64,000 nucleotides of DNA. Origin: Erigeron canadensis. Lineage: Eukaryota > Streptophyta > Magnoliopsida > Asterales > Asteraceae. The position numbers and the translations under genes are program-made. The stretch covers positions 9,116,501-9,180,500 of the forward strand of contig NC_057761.1 of NCBI RefSeq assembly GCF_010389155.1. Reading direction: 5' to 3'. Shown here piece after piece: positions 42,727 through 54,129 of the stretch (positions are counted from its first letter, which is position 1; every line of letters starts with the position of its first letter). Under the pieces are notes generated by a model. The model made no database searches. It was not told the origin of the DNA and saw nothing but the letters and a program-made list of their open reading frames with translations.

Positions 42727-44832
42727 GTGAAATGTTTCAATTGCGATGGATTTGGTCATTTTGCAAGAGAGTGTCAACGACCTAAGAGGATTGATAATAC
42801 CGTTGCTGGTCGTCAAAATTACAATCAAGGTGGTATTACTCCAAGTAATCAAAAAACTCAAACAATGATTACATATCTTGCTACACCACAACAACCAGTT
42901 TCGTCACCGTTTTCGGAGTCAAAGGCCGTTGTTGTTCAGAATCCGGATGGTACTTATCAATGGGATACACAATCTGATGATACCTCGAATCATGCCTACA
43001 TGGTAGAATTATATGATGAGGTAGCCGCAACAATTGATTATGCTGTATACTCAAGTGAAGAAAGTGCATCTGAGATAGTTAAGCAAAATGTACGTAATGT
43101 TGCTGAGACTATAAGATCTGAGAGTGAACCTATGACAGCAGTGAAAGCATCTGAAGAAAAGGAAGAGTCATCGAGTCCTACTGATGACATTTTTATGAAG
43201 AGCATTGAAGAACAAATGAAGAACTTCGTGATACCTAAAGGTATGACAACCAAAGACTTTGTTGCATACATGACAGGTTGCAAGGCTGCAGATCAAAAGG
43301 TATCTTGTTCTTTGTTTTCTATAGTTGACGTTTGTAAAATGGTATCAGATTTGAAACTTGAGGTGTTTATTCTGAATAAATCTGTTATTAACTTAACTAG
43401 TCAAAACTCCATGTTTAAGAAAGAAAATTACTCTTTGTTTGCCAAAAATTCTGGTTTGGTAAAACAAGAAAGTCTTTATCAAGATAAGATTCGTGCATCT
43501 GATAAGGATATTCTTGCATTAAAAGAAAAATTAAAAGAGTCAGTCTTGATGGAAAAAGTGGGAAATGAGCAATATGCTCAACTAACTGAAGACTTCTTTA
43601 AGAAAGAGAAGGAATTAGTTGATGCAAAGCTAGAAATAGTTAAGCTTAATAAAAGATTGGAACAAATTAGAGGATCTGAGTTAATAAGATCAATGCAATT
43701 GCAAACACCTATACCACGGGATTCAAAAGATAAGGGTGGTTTGGGTTTGGATTATAAAGAAGTTAGAGGTCCTTTTAATGATAATTATACAGAATCTCTA
43801 ACGCAACTTTCTGAAAAGATAGAAATTGATGAAGTTGTTCCACCAGTCTCAGAAAATCAAAATGTTGATCTTAAATCCTCTAAAAGGTCGATTGATAAGA
43901 TAAAAGAGCTAAACAAGAAACATAAGCTTGGAAGTTCTTTTGTTAAACCAGTAAATCCTAAAAATGGAGTTTATGATGCTAATGCTCCTATAGGATCTAG
44001 TCAAGTGAATTCAACTTATCCTCTTGATAAGAACATTAAATGTTTTACAATGAAGGGATGTGATACTGTTTTTACATCCACTGAAATTGATTTTGAAAAG
44101 ATAGATCATGACAAGATTGATAAAGTATGGAATAAGGATGAATCTACGTCTAGTGGAGTCCCCTTAACTCCATATACGACTCATAAGAATTCTCAAAAGA
44201 GAGTACATTTTTCAGACAAATGTGAGTCACCTGGTCTATCAAAAGAAAAGGCAGCCACAATTGAACTTAACGAATGCTTAGGCGTGACTTCAGCTGGGTT
44301 TGATGTTAAGGCTAAGAAAGCAAGAGCTAAAACATTTTGTTTTTATTGTTATGAAGTAGGTCATGTTTATAGTTGTTGTCCTAATAGGAAAAGAAGATGT
44401 CCAGAAAAGGGTATGTCCTCTGGAGCTTCTAGTGACTCAGATATTGTAGCTCATGACAATAGATCTAAGACATCAAAACGACAGGGACCTTCAAAGAATA
44501 CTACTTCTAGCAGTGTAAGTCCTAGTCGTTCTCGTACACCTCAAAGGAGTTATTCACCTAGGTAGATGGCTCAACAAAATCGATCTCCTCCTTCTAGAAT
44601 TAATAGTTCGTCTAAATTCTATGATCGATTAGGGAGTCAACCTAGATTTGGTACTCACTCACCAAGGAATTCACCTCGTAAGACTCGTTTCACTTCACCT
44701 AAGAAACAGTCAATGACACCATCCTCATCCAAGGCTCCTTTACAGAGCGATGGATATTGGACCGAGTTGATCATTAGAGATGAATTCGGAAAACCTAAAC
44801 CTCAAAAGGTTTGGGTTCCCTTCAGAAACTAA
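42727..44832 (+). pseudogene. Element E1 gag, nucleocapsid and C-terminal region
   Basis: A 612-codon open stretch and, after a TAG at 44563-44565, 88 further codons in the same frame. Two zinc knuckles are present: [14 protein letters not shown] at the start and [14 protein letters not shown] near 44336, both C-x2-C-x4-H-x4-C. A coiled-coil-like stretch lies between them ([20 protein letters not shown] to [15 protein letters not shown]). The end is Ser/Pro/Arg-rich ([29 protein letters not shown]) and closes with KPKPQKVWVPFRN and a TAA at 44830-44832 that E2 shares. Two knuckles and a long coil make this gag larger than that of typical copia elements. Confidence 0.88.
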
Positions 44833-44855
44833 CCATCTTATTGTCTAATGTGCAG
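44827..44855 (+). promoter_or_regulatory. Element E1 gag-pol boundary, AAACTAAC...TGTGCAGGG
   Basis: AAACTAACCATCTTATTGTC then TAATGTGCAG. The gag stop TAA lies inside AAACTAAC, and pol continues in another frame after the CAG. E2 has the same arrangement, and C has the same flanking words. A spliced or frameshifted junction is possible; neither is proven. Confidence 0.45.
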
Positions 44856-45142
44856 GGAGAACCAAGGAAGCCTATCAGTCTTTGGTATGTTGACAGTGGA
44901 TGCTCTCGGCACATGACAGGGGACAAGAATGTGTTGTCCAATTATGAAGATGTAAATGGTTCGTATGTTAGTTTCGCAGGTCCCAAGGGCGACAACATCT
45001 CGGGCCAAAGTGATGTTGTCAATGGGAAGATTATGCTGGAGAAAGTCAATTATGTGGAACAGTTAGCACATAATTTATTAAGTGTCTCTCAGATTTGTGA
45101 CAAGGGAAACAATGTCCATTTTACTTAAAAGAAGCACTTATA
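44856..45142 (+). pseudogene. Element E1 protease
   Basis: LWYVDSGCSRHMTGDKNVLS is an intact copia aspartic-protease active site (DSG). Then YVSFAGPKGDNISGQSDV and EQLAHNLLSVSQICDKGNN. A one-base loss relative to E2 near 45127 shifts the frame just before integrase (stop at 45126-45128). Confidence 0.9.
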
Positions 45143-46552
45143 TTGAAACCTGGATATGTTATTCCTGAAGACTGGATCCTGCTGAAAGCTCCTAGGAAGA
45201 GAGACATCTATGGCCTTGTGTTAGGTGTTGATGATCCAAAGGAATCTGTTTGCTTATTATCAAAAGCAAACGAATCTGAATCTTTACTATGGCATAGAAG
45301 AATGGGACATATTAATTTCCAAAAGATGAATGACATCGTCAAACATGGTTTGGTTGACGGCATTCCCATGAAACGGTTTGGAATAGAAGACAAATGTGTA
45401 CCTTGTCTGAAAGGTAAACAGCAAAAGTCTGCACATAAACCGAAACAAGAAAATTCTATTGCCAATCCTTTCGAGTTACTTCACATGGATTTATTTGGTC
45501 CAACAAATGTAAGAAGTATCGGTGGGATGTACTACTGTTTGGTGGTTACTGATGATTACTCAAGATTCTCATGGGTATTCTTTCTTAAATCTAAAGATGA
45601 AACTCCGTAGATTTTGATAAATTTCTTTGTCGAAACTGAAAACATTTATGGAGTTCGTGTTAAGAGAATCAGGAATGACAATGGAACTGAATTTAAGAAT
45701 AATGTGATGGATGTCTTTTGTTTGTCAAAGGGAATCCAACATCAATACAGTTCTCTATATGAACCACAACAGAATGGAGTTGCTGAAAGAAAGAATAGGA
45801 CTCTAATCGAGACAGCCAGAACTATGCTTGCAGATTCAGGGCTTCCTATTATGTTTTGAGGGGAGGCAATGAATACAGCTTGTCATATTTTAAATAGGGT
45901 TATTGTAGCTAAGCATCATAATAAGACATGTTATGAGCTTCTACATAAGAAGAAACCGAATTTACAGAATGTTGAATCATTTGGTGTACCTTGTACTTTC
46001 TTAAAATATCTACCTCAGTCAAAGTTTGATCCAAAGGTTGAAGAGGAATTTTTCATGGGTTATAAACCGGGAACATCAATTCGACGGGTTTATAACAAGC
46101 AGACAAGCAAAGTTGACTTGGGTACAAATGTCAAGATTGTCAGTCATAAGTCCGCTATTCATTCTGAAACTGGCAAACACTTCGATTACGATAATGTGTT
46201 TAATTCACTACACGGTCCTGATTCTTATTCAGATCCTGAGACAATCGATGATGTGATTATTTTAAGAGATCACATGGATAATACTCCTACATCTCCGCCT
46301 ACTCGAAATGTCGATACTACTCCAACCAAAGTTCATTCTACTACCGATGTTGATGAAAGTGGTAAGGACAAGAATAAGTCAACAGATTCAGATGATAATG
46401 AACCCGAGAAAACTACACCACTTACTCCGTCGAAGGTTACACTGCCTGATGATGATCTTATTTCTGAAGAATTGGAAGATGATTTTAGCTCTCTTGAGTT
46501 TCAGATTAAAACGAATTTAGGAGAAAGTCTGAATGTTGATTCGGTTCTTTAA
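45143..46552 (+). pseudogene. Element E1 integrase
   Basis: GAG-pre-integrase/HHCC region: LLWHRRMGHINFQKMNDIVK ... KCVPCLKGKQQK. Catalytic triad: Asp in LLHMDLFGPTNV, Asp in RIRNDNGTEFKN, Glu in YEPQQNGVAERKNRTL. Downstream are PVEEEFFMGYKP-like and NKQTSKVDLGTNVK segments and an acidic Thr/Asp/Pro-rich linker to RT. A TAG at 45608-45610 interrupts between the first and second catalytic Asp and is present at the same codon in E2 (56687-56689). A TGA at 45857-45859 replaces a Trp codon. Confidence 0.9.
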
Positions 46553-47788
46553 TATCGAGTTAATAAGGATCATCCAGTTGAAAATATTCTTGGTAATGCT
46601 ACAGAACCTGTTCGAACTAGAAATCAGTTAAATAAGGACCACACTAGTTTGTTTTGTAAAGTGAAAGACACTGGATTGATAACTAAGTATTTATATTCTG
46701 GTTTCATTTCATAAGTAGAACCTAAGAATGTTAAGGCAGCACACTAAGATCCATGTTGGGTTAAAGCTATGCAAGAAGAATTACCTCAATTTGAAAAACT
46801 TGGAGTTTGGGAGTTAGTAGATGTGCCTAGAGGTAAAGAACCGATTGGAACTCGTTGGATATATAAATGCAAACGAGATGACAAAGGGATCGTTACTAGA
46901 AATAAAGCACGTTTGGTTGTTCAGGGGTTTGCACAATGAGAAGGATATGACTATAACGAAACTTTTGCACTAGTTGCTAGGATTGAAGCTATAAGGTTAT
47001 TTTTAGCCTATGCAAGTTTCAAAGGTAAAAAGGTGTATCAGTTAGACGTTAAGAGTGCCTTCTTATACGGTGAAGTTAAAGAAGAAGTATATGTTCACCA
47101 ACCACCGGGGTTTGAAGATCCGAACTATCCAAGAAGAGCATATCGACTGGATAAGGCTCTTTATGGATTGCATCAAGCACCCAGAGTGTGGTATGAAAAG
47201 TTGTCGACACATTTGTTGACAAATGGATTTACAAGAGGATCGATAGACAACACATTGTTTATGAAGTGGAAGAAGCGAGATTATCTAATTGTACAAGTTT
47301 ACATGGATGATATCATTTTTGGTTCATCTAATAGAAAGATGTGCAAAGAGTTTGAAATGAGCATGAAAAATGAATTTGAAATGAGTGCTATGGGGGAACT
47401 TTAATTTTTCCTCGGACTGCAGGTCGATCAAAGGAAAGATGGATTCTTTATTCACCAGTCTAAGTATGTCGATCACATCTTGGAGAGGTTTCAAATGTTA
47501 GAGTCCAAGACATATGGTACTCCTATTCAGCAAAATCATGGTTTAGGAGTTCTTGATCCGAAAGATGAACTTGTGGATGCAACTTATTATCGTGCTATTA
47601 TTGGCTCATTGATGTATCTGATTGCTTCATGTCCAGATATTATGTTCGCTGTTTGTCTTTGTGCTAGATTTCAAGCTAGTCCGAAAGAGTCACATTTGGT
47701 TGTAGCAAAACTTAATTTATACAATGTTCTTGTGGGAAACATATTTAGATATATGGCTGAGAATGCTTGCTTTTCAGTAATGAATTGA
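46553..47788 (+). pseudogene. Element E1 reverse transcriptase, RNase H deleted
   Basis: [82 protein letters not shown], catalytic YMDDIIFGSSN (Met in place of the usual Val), FFLGLQVDQRKDGFFIHQSK, DATYYRAIIGSLMYLIASCP. Stops lie near 46712, 46745, 46937 and 47401. At 47710/47711 the sequence jumps from the connection segment into post-pol spacer. Compared with E2, about 824 bases (58727-59550 there) are missing, including all of RNase H and the pol terminus. The remaining codons to 47788 are out-of-context spacer. Confidence 0.9.
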
Positions 47789-50085
47789 TATAGTCCTTAA
47801 ATTTTGTGAAAGATCTAGCATTACTATAGGATTTGTTCAAGTTATAGGCAAAAACCTCTACAATTCATGAGCATGAAAGTTAAATGTGATATTGTTTATG
47901 CAAATGAAATGAATATTAATTAAGGGGCTAATGTGGTCTTTAAGATTCGGACAAGTATGTCCTTAGGGAATCTTTGTATACCTAGCCTACCTAAAGCTTC
48001 CAACTTGGGATAGGTTGTCTGAAAGTTCGCTACATGGGTATCATAGAAAATCACGGGTTCCATACAAATTATGAAATGCAAAAGCAAATAATGTTAAATC
48101 ACAAAGTAATTAAATTTAGTAATCTAAAAAGTGTCTCATGATTTGTTTAAGGATGTTTTTGACTATATATTGAATATTTGTTATCTTAGTGCTTGTATCG
48201 ATTACGGAAGTAAATCTGAATGTGGGTCACATAAGTTCGCAAACTATTCAGTGGCATATTAGGCAACTCGGGTTACATGGTGACTGTCGTTGGCCAGGGT
48301 ATGTCGAAAGTGTCACAACTCAAAGGAAACTGGAAGTACCGAGCGTTTAAGAGGACAAATATACCGGTAATCGTGGTTGAGTCACTGTTCTAATCTGCAG
48401 AAACTTAAGATTTCTTGTAAATAAATAAAGTAGTTTAGTTTTTATTTTAGCTATTTTTATTTTTATTTTTTTTATGTAATAAGTGTCAGTTTGTGTGTCA
48501 AACTAGTTCTTATTGCACGAGAGATTTGATAAGCATCTAATGATTCTGTAGGAAGTTATATGATTCTTAGTGAATTATATGAGTCTTGTTGCTTATGGTA
48601 AGTATGTTTAAAAAGGTGGATTTTCTAATTAATACATAAGTTGTTTAATTTAGAAAATGAAATGGATTTGAAATTGAAAAGTCAAAATATTTTTGAATGT
48701 GTTTCAAGTAAATTTTTGAAATTTCAATTATTTTTGGTTGATAAATATGTTTGACAAAGATTGGACTTGACTTAGATTTTTGATCAATAGGTTAAGATTT
48801 TGATTGTTTTGCATATTTATGAATTTTGTTGATCTTGATGCATTGATGAAGTTTGTTAAGTGTGCAGGTTACAGAGTTCATTTTATATGTATTGAGACGG
48901 ACAACAATCTATGCACGAAACGTGCTACGAGGATGGATTGCCTTGTATTTATTAACCTAAGACTTAGTGTAATAGGTTATTACTATTTTATCAAGATCAC
49001 AACCTAAGATGTAATGTGATAGGTTGTTGATATGATATTTTGATGTATTGTAATTCATTATACATTAAGTATGTTTTGATGTAAGTTTGCATTTGTTGAG
49101 TTAAACATCAATGAAGCATTGATCGATTTTCTGTCAAGATTATAATGTAAGATTAATTTGGTACATTATTTTGATGACAAGTTAGTTCGGATGATTTACG
49201 ATTGCATATTCAAGTAGATACAGGTTTTTAGTAACGAGTATCTACAGGTTTATGTTTCTGGAATTTTTGTAGTTTTCCTTAATAAGTTTTCTGGAAAATT
49301 GACAAAATTTGGCTATGGAATGAAGCTTGTGTGAATAAAAATCTGAAAATTCGAAGTCCTTCGTGCTGACGTCAGCATGCTTTGCGCTGACGTCATCACG
49401 ATGCTGACGTCAGTACGAAGCCCACAAAGTTAGTCCTTCGGCTCGGCCCATGAGGATTCGAATATAAAGGGTTTTAACCTTTCATTGATTACCTTTAATC
49501 AAAAATTAACCCTAAATAACCACACGAACTTCGTCTTCCTTGTGCGCACTATTCATCCGTTTGCTTTTCGATCGATTTCATCTACTTTTCGTGTTTTTCA
49601 TCCAGGATTGTTGGTATAATTCCAATTTAGGATAGATTATTGATGTTTTGACTATGAAAATTAACGATTACAAGTCGTTATGATGCCCAAAGTTTTGAAT
49701 CTTCTTCGCGTGAACGGTAACTCGGACGAACTAATAATTAGATCTTCAATTTTTGATGTTTTGGACTTAAATTGGACTTAAAGTTAGATTCATTGATGTT
49801 TATACATGTTAAATCTAACAAAAAGAACATGAACATGAACCACTTCGTGTTCATCGAATTCGTTTCGATTATTGATTTTCTCGGCATGAAAAATAGATAA
49901 ACAACTCCAAGTTGATGTTTATTATCAGTTTTGATTGATTAAACTATCAAATGGAGATGTTTTTCTTCTTCGTGAATCTGGGTTTGCATGAAGGCTCGTG
50001 CTGACGTCACACGACCTTGTGCTGACGTCACCACGAAGCAGATCGTGTGACTTAGAAAAATTTTGTAATTTTTATTTCTAACTTT
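47789..50085 (+). other. Element E1 post-pol spacer
   Basis: About 2.3 kb without a supported ORF, homologous throughout to 59551-61440 in E2. It holds a hairpin at 48478-48513 (AATAAG ... AGTTTG/CAAACT ... CTTATT) and, near its end, five or six GCTGACGTCA-type palindromes (49362-49420 and 49995-50038). A pyrimidine-rich tract ending TTTTGTGCAGGTTTGG at 50106-50126 looks like a 3' splice acceptor just before the accessory ORF body. Confidence 0.6.
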
Positions 50086-52599
50086 TTGTTTTCTTGTCGT
50101 TTTCGTGTCTTTTGTGCAGGTTTGGCAGGACAAGGTGCTCGCGTGTTTGTTAAGGAACATAATGCTGCGATTGATCTCAGTATTACACAGTCGGGATGCA
50201 CACCAGAGTTTCACGGTGTCCTTCAGTATTTAGCACGCTCTCGTATTCGTTTTGCTTTGACCGAGAATCCTCCGTTGGTCATAAGTCTTATTACTGAATT
50301 CTGGAACTCAGCTAGATTGGTGCAAGTTGGTGATCATACGATGATTCGTACTACTGTTGTTGGACGTAACATTCAGTTTACTGCTGGAGACTTAAGGACT
50401 ATTTTGGACTTAGGTACAGATGATATGGAGCATGGTCCTGTTGAGTTTGAAGAAAGCTTTTGTGACAGTGCTCTCAGACGTATGGGATATGTTGGTGATA
50501 TTACTCATCCTTATCGCAAGAATCGTCTTCTAGGCAAATGGAGATTGCTTGCCTACTACTTATTGAGGTCCCTTAGTCATCGGAGTGCAGGTCATGATCA
50601 GTTGAACATTTTTACTGCTTCTCAGATGGTTGCTCTTGTGCTGAACAAGCCCTACAACTTTTCTCAGTACATATATGATAATTTTGTTAAGCAGTTGAGA
50701 GCATTTGGAAACGATAAGAAATTCTTTCTGTTTCAAAGATTTGTGATAATAATCATTCGGCACAGAATAGCAGATTTACCGTTTGATGGTCCTACTTTCA
50801 ATTTGGGTCGTCTGACTCACAAGGTGTTTGTTGAGAGTATGAAACGCTTTGCAGGTCATGGTGTTCCTGATAATGTTTCCAATCCATCATTGTTCGGACA
50901 TCTCATAAATCCTGACTATGTTGCTCCTAGACAAGGTTGGGAAGATGAAGAACTTGTTGCTGTTGCTGCTGATGATGATCAGGCTCAAGATAATCCTTAA
51001 GAAGAGCGAGCTGATCAGTTTGAGGGACTCAATGATGTTCCTCTATATGCTGGAGATCTGGAGCATGATCCAGATATGGATGCTCTTATGCAGGATGTTG
51101 ATGATCCCGCAAATCTTGTTCCACCAACTACTGGAGTTTCTACTTCTACCTCTGCTCCAGTTGGTGATGATGTTGGTCCTTTTGAGCTACCAGTTACTGT
51201 TAATGCTGGTGATGACTCAGGAAAGGATGAAGAAGAGGCAGAAAGATTACCAAAGAGAAGAAGAAGACAAGGAAAAGAAGTTGACGCTGTGGAAAGATTT
51301 AGAACTTCTCAGCGATCACAGGTTGAAGTTGATAGAGAGTTTGCTGCTTATAATGAAGCCATGGAGAGGTCTCATGCACTTAATGTTGGTGATACTCCAT
51401 TGGTTGCTGCTTTAAGAGCTTCAGTTTCTGATGTTCCTGCTTCGGTGTCTACTACTTCTGCTGGTATTGCTATTGGGGAGAGAAGGTAGACACCAAAGTT
51501 TATTATAAGAGGAATTGGTTCTCGTGCGCAAGTTGTCACTGAGGCTACAACTGTTACGATTCCTACTGCTCCGGAGTCCACAGTTCATCAAGAGCCAGAG
51601 CCGACAGTTGCTGCTAGACCTTCGTCTGCTCCTATTCAGGCTACAATTCCTGTTTCTACTGTCATGGGACATCTGTCGGCACCTTTGCAACGACCTCAGA
51701 TGCCTCCCATAGGAACTTTTACTGCTCGTATGCCTTCATTTGAAGCTACGATGCCACCTCATGCCTCTACATCTGATGTTGCTTCTACGTCACGTCCAGT
51801 TGCTCCTGTTCAAGTGCAGCTGAGTTGTCTGTTTTCTGAAAAGAAGATGTTAGAGATGAGGGTTATAGCTTTGGAAAATCAGCTTAAGCTCCAAGCTGCC
51901 AAGCATCAAGAAGAGATGGACTTAATGATAGCACTTGCTCATTCTCTTGGTTCTAGACTTGACCAATTCTTGGCTCAAGGGGGAGATAAAGATGGTTGTA
52001 AGGATGATGAGCTAGCAAAGAAGACTAGAGATCAAGATCGAGTTCTAGATCCAAATCAACGACAACCAGATGTTGGTGAGCCAGAGAATATAAGTCAAGG
52101 TCAAGATGCTGCTGGTGATGCTATGGATACAGAGACTGCAGATATTCAGGGGGAGTCGCCAAGACAAACTGAGTTGGAGATTGCTGGTACAGCTGGTACT
52201 AGTACTTCTAGGACTCAAGATAAAGGTAAAGATGTGATGGCTGCTCCAGATGCAGATCCTGATGATCCAAATGATGATGATGAGGAAGATTCCAATTCAG
52301 GTAACTCCGATTTTAATTCTAATAGAATAGAAAGCGAGATTCGAGAAAAGATGATGAATGATCCTCATAATCATATAGAAAAAGAAAATCTTAGCAAAGG
52401 AAAATCTACTCAGGATAGTGAGTCAACTAAGACTGATTCTACTATCAATGCCTCTACAGAGTCAGATTTGCACCCTTTAATTGTGCATAGACTAGAAAAG
52501 AGATTGGGTTATGATCCACAAGCTCATATGAGAGCTAGAGCAGAGATTATGGATTATGATAATTATTATGATCCAGGATCACTTAGGGATCCAGGATAA
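50086..52599 (+). pseudogene. Element E1 downstream accessory ORF, N-terminal and middle part
   Basis: One reading frame, interrupted only by TAA 50998-51000 and TAG 51487-51489. Module 1: HGVLQYLARSRIRFALTENP, ITEFWNSARLVQVGDHTMIR, IQFTAGDLRTILDLGTDD. Module 2: LRRMGYVGDITHPYRKNRLL, WRLLAYYLLRSLSHRSAG, ASQMVALVLNKPYNFSQYIY, FLFQRFVIIIIRHRIADLPF. Then a Val/Ser/Thr/Pro-rich linker with a bipartite basic patch (LPKRRRRQGKEVD), a coiled coil (EKKMLEMRVIALENQLKLQA to HSLGSRLDQFL) and an acidic Asp/Ser tail. Modules 1 and 2 align by eye with B. There is no signal peptide or membrane span. The basic patch could be a nuclear localisation signal. The exact start is unclear; residues before about 50119 may be upstream of a splice acceptor. 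Confidence 0.75.
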
Positions 52600-52944
52600 T
52601 TATTATTATGGTCAGGGTTAACTCATACATCTTCAGAGTCAGAGTCAGATTCGGATTATGAACCTTAGTGCTAATAATTTTTGTTTTTGTAGTGATTATA
52701 AGATAAATATGAATGTAATTGTTACATTATATTTATGATATAATATTATTGTTGTAAGTTAAAATAGATAAAGATTATAAGATAAATATTAATGTAATTG
52801 TTGCATTATATTTATGATATAGTATTATTTATTTTAATTTCTTTTATGTATTTATACTATTATGTCTTGACTTATGATTTATGTTCTTTATCTTTGTATA
52901 TGTGAATTGTTTAAATTGCAGATAAGCTTCAAAGGATAGGTGCA
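52600..52944 (+). other. Non-coding interval inside the E1 accessory ORF, intron-like
   Basis: The accessory frame stops, and AT-rich DNA follows with a 79-bp tandem duplication (units from 52694 and 52773, GATTATAAGATAAATATKAA). It ends TTTAAATTGCAGATAAGC (52912-52929), a good 3' splice-acceptor match, after which the same frame (modulo 3) reopens. Confidence 0.5.
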
Positions 52945-53976
52945 TTGGACGATCTTGATGTTGAAGATGACTTAGAAAGTATCAATGGTGAAGATATGGA
53001 AGAAGGAGTGTTCATTACTTCAGAAGCTGATAGAAAAAGGTTGCTTGATATACCTTATGACTTTGATGATGTCTTTAATGAAGATGAAGTCATTCAAGTT
53101 GAACCAATAGCTGAAGTAGAACATCTCAATCTTAATCCAATCAGAGACAGTCCAGATGAACCTAGGAATGCAACAAATTTGAGGTTTGATGTATCTGCAA
53201 ACGTAATTGATGAAGGACATGATAATATTTTTGAGTTATACTGGAATATTGATGCTACACGAGAGATTGATCTTAGAAGATTCAATATACCTCCGGTGCA
53301 GCAAGACCCTGAGTTTATAATAGATAGAAGGGTTCCGGTGGTTATAACTCAACCTGGTTTTCATGTTGGTGGAAATTTGAAACCATCAATGTTTTGGGAA
53401 TTTATCTCAGACAAGGATGCACCCAAGTACTTCTCAGTGATACAAAGTTGGTTCCATGATCACATAATCAAATTGTTTATTATCAAGAGAAAAGAGGGAT
53501 GCCAGTACATGTCAATAAGTCAAAGACACTTCCACTCTCTCAGTGATTTTGACATGATAGATTTGGGAAGACAATGGTTCGTTAATCTTCAGAGTAATGG
53601 ACTTGTAGATTTCTACTAGAATAGATTCAGAGATGAAAGAATTAGGAATTTCAGTGATAGAGGTCTGAAGCCAGAAGAGAGGTTGATTAAGCCAACACCT
53701 TTGAAGAAGATTAAGAATCAAGATGGCACATTTCGTTTTGAACAGCGAAGGATTAAATGTGTTAAGAAGGTTCCCGCTATCAAATGGGATCAAGATATGC
53801 TGACAGCAATGACATTTTGGCAAATAGATATCAAGTCAGGCGAAGCACAGATGTTTGTTGATCATTCACAGGAACAAATGTTGCTACGCATGTATGATCC
53901 AATGCAGGTTGTCAACTTGTCAAGAGGTGATCATAGAAGACTTTTGAATACACCTTGTTCAACAGTGGAATTTTGA
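52945..53976 (+). pseudogene. Element E1 downstream accessory ORF, C-terminal part
   Basis: Two open stretches in one frame, with a TAG at 53617-53619 and some readable sequence between. First an acidic segment (DLDVEDDLESINGEDMEEGV), then GGNLKPSMFWEFISDKDAPK, WFHDHIIKLFIIKRKEGCQY, SQRHFHSLSDFDMIDLGRQW, and after the stop RIKCVKKVPAIKWDQDMLTA, DHSQEQMLLRMYDPMQVVNL. The order (W-rich block, then basic strand, F-x-L-x-x-x-D helix) resembles 12500-13256 in B, but similarity is weak. Function unknown. Confidence 0.6.
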
Positions 53977-54118
53977 AGAGTTAAAGAAAGGTGCTATCGC
54001 AACATTCTCGCTCATTGTTTGCAAGAGAGAATTCATGTGAATAGTACCAGACTTTTGTTTAACGGATAGCATTGAAGTTCAAGTTTTGAAAACTTTAAAG
54101 AAATCTAGTTACAATCGT

Positions 54119-54129
54119 CAAAGGGGAGT
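54119..54129 (+). other. Element E1 polypurine tract
   Basis: CAAGGGGAGTC lies immediately before the TGTAGATGCAG start of the 3' LTR. Confidence 0.8.

Noticed and set aside
50560..50763. Minus-strand open frame in the accessory ORF
   Set aside because: Shadow of the accessory coding sequence.
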